Origin: Enteractinococcus sp.
Lineage (GTDB): Bacteria; Actinomycetota; Actinomycetes; Actinomycetales; Micrococcaceae
DNA length: 5,743 nucleotides
Direction of reading: 5' to 3'
NCBI GenBank assembly: GCA_029267455.1
Contig: JAJUIX010000093.1
Coordinates: 1-5,743, forward strand
Shown here piece by piece: positions 5,599 to 5,743 of this stretch. Made by a program: the position numbers and the translations under genes. The notes below the pieces were generated by a model, which did no database searches, was not told the DNA's origin, and worked only from the letters and a program-made list of their open reading frames with translations. Positions within the stretch are counted from its first letter, which is position 1. Each line of letters opens with the position of its first letter.

Positions 5599-5743
5599 TT
5601 ACCAGCCGCGAGCGCGCCATTCCGCCAGATGAGGGCGTTCCTCACCTAGAGTCGTTCTTGCTCCATGTCCTGGGTGCACAATAGTCTCGTCGGGCAAGAC
5701 ATTAAAAACTCGCTCAACCACGTCGTTAAATAGAGAAGCAAAA
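5599..5743 (-). CDS. Metallo-beta-lactamase-fold hydrolase, C-terminal fragment only
   Basis: The last 47 codons of a gene entering from the right edge on the minus strand (in-frame from 5742, TAA at 5601-5599). The end FASLFNDVVERVFNVLPDET (1-20 of the fragment) continues as IVHPGHGARTTLGEERPHLA and closes with EWRARGW. The LPDET-IVHPGHG-TTLGEE pattern is characteristic of the C-terminus of glyoxalase II-like MBL-fold hydrolases, and the His of PGHG is the expected last metal ligand. The ending PHLAEWRARGW is familiar from actinobacterial members. The HxHxDH motif and the rest of the active site lie outside the window, so the substrate (thioester such as hydroxyacylglutathione or mycothiol adduct, or other) cannot be stated. 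It is convergent with the dehydrogenase gene, 103 bases apart. Confidence 0.82.
   Translation of the reverse strand, partial: FASLFNDVVERVFNVLPDETIVHPGHGARTTLGEERPHLAEWRARGW

Noticed and set aside
5496..5684. Plus-strand open frame of 62 codons after the dehydrogenase
   Set aside because: Its second half is antisense to the MBL-fold hydrolase C-terminus, and its ATG follows the dehydrogenase stop without a ribosome site.
1..5743. Mobile element, CRISPR array, tRNA, rRNA, toxin-antitoxin or defence system
   Set aside because: No transposase or integrase motifs, no spaced direct repeats, no structured RNA and no recognisable defence domains were seen on either strand.

Overview
The window looks like ordinary chromosome from an actinobacterium. 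The evidence is a DesK/LiaS-like histidine kinase with a NarL-type regulator, a small four-helix membrane protein whose closest remembered relatives are actinobacterial, a GTG start behind a full AAGGAGGTG Shine-Dalgarno sequence, and several genes with no Shine-Dalgarno but a TAnnnT box 6-7 bases before the ATG, as in leaderless actinobacterial transcripts. Base composition is only moderately GC-rich, so a lower-GC member such as a Micrococcales or Corynebacterium-like organism is plausible. This is inference; there is no rRNA or marker gene to settle it.

Layout. Positions 1-1828 (minus strand) hold a two-component operon, sensor kinase then response regulator. The two overlap by ATGA and the regulator is cut by the window edge. 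Divergent from it, positions 1947-2817 (plus) encode two small uncharacterised membrane proteins 13 bases apart. The intergenic region between carries a perfect 10-bp inverted repeat (1851-1860 and 1880-1889), a good candidate site for the response regulator. Positions 2904-3362 (plus) and 3394-3942 (minus) are two different GNAT acetyltransferases facing each other tail to tail. The second is divergent from a TetR-type repressor at 3981-4589. Their 38-base gap holds an imperfect palindrome lying over two opposed, overlapping -10 boxes. Downstream at 4713-5495 (plus) is an extended short-chain dehydrogenase resembling uronate dehydrogenases. The right edge (5599-5743, minus) carries the last 47 codons of a metallo-beta-lactamase-fold hydrolase, convergent with the dehydrogenase.

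How the genes may work together. The kinase, regulator and two membrane proteins form a plausible envelope-sensing module in which the regulator controls both arms of the divergent locus. The TetR protein probably represses itself and the neighbouring RimJ/RimL-like acetyltransferase through one shared operator. The first acetyltransferase, the dehydrogenase and the hydrolase have no evident functional link. There is no mobile element, CRISPR array, tRNA, rRNA or defence cluster. Nothing here amounts to a clearly new system; the most interesting features are the regulatory architectures and the uncharacterised membrane-protein pair.
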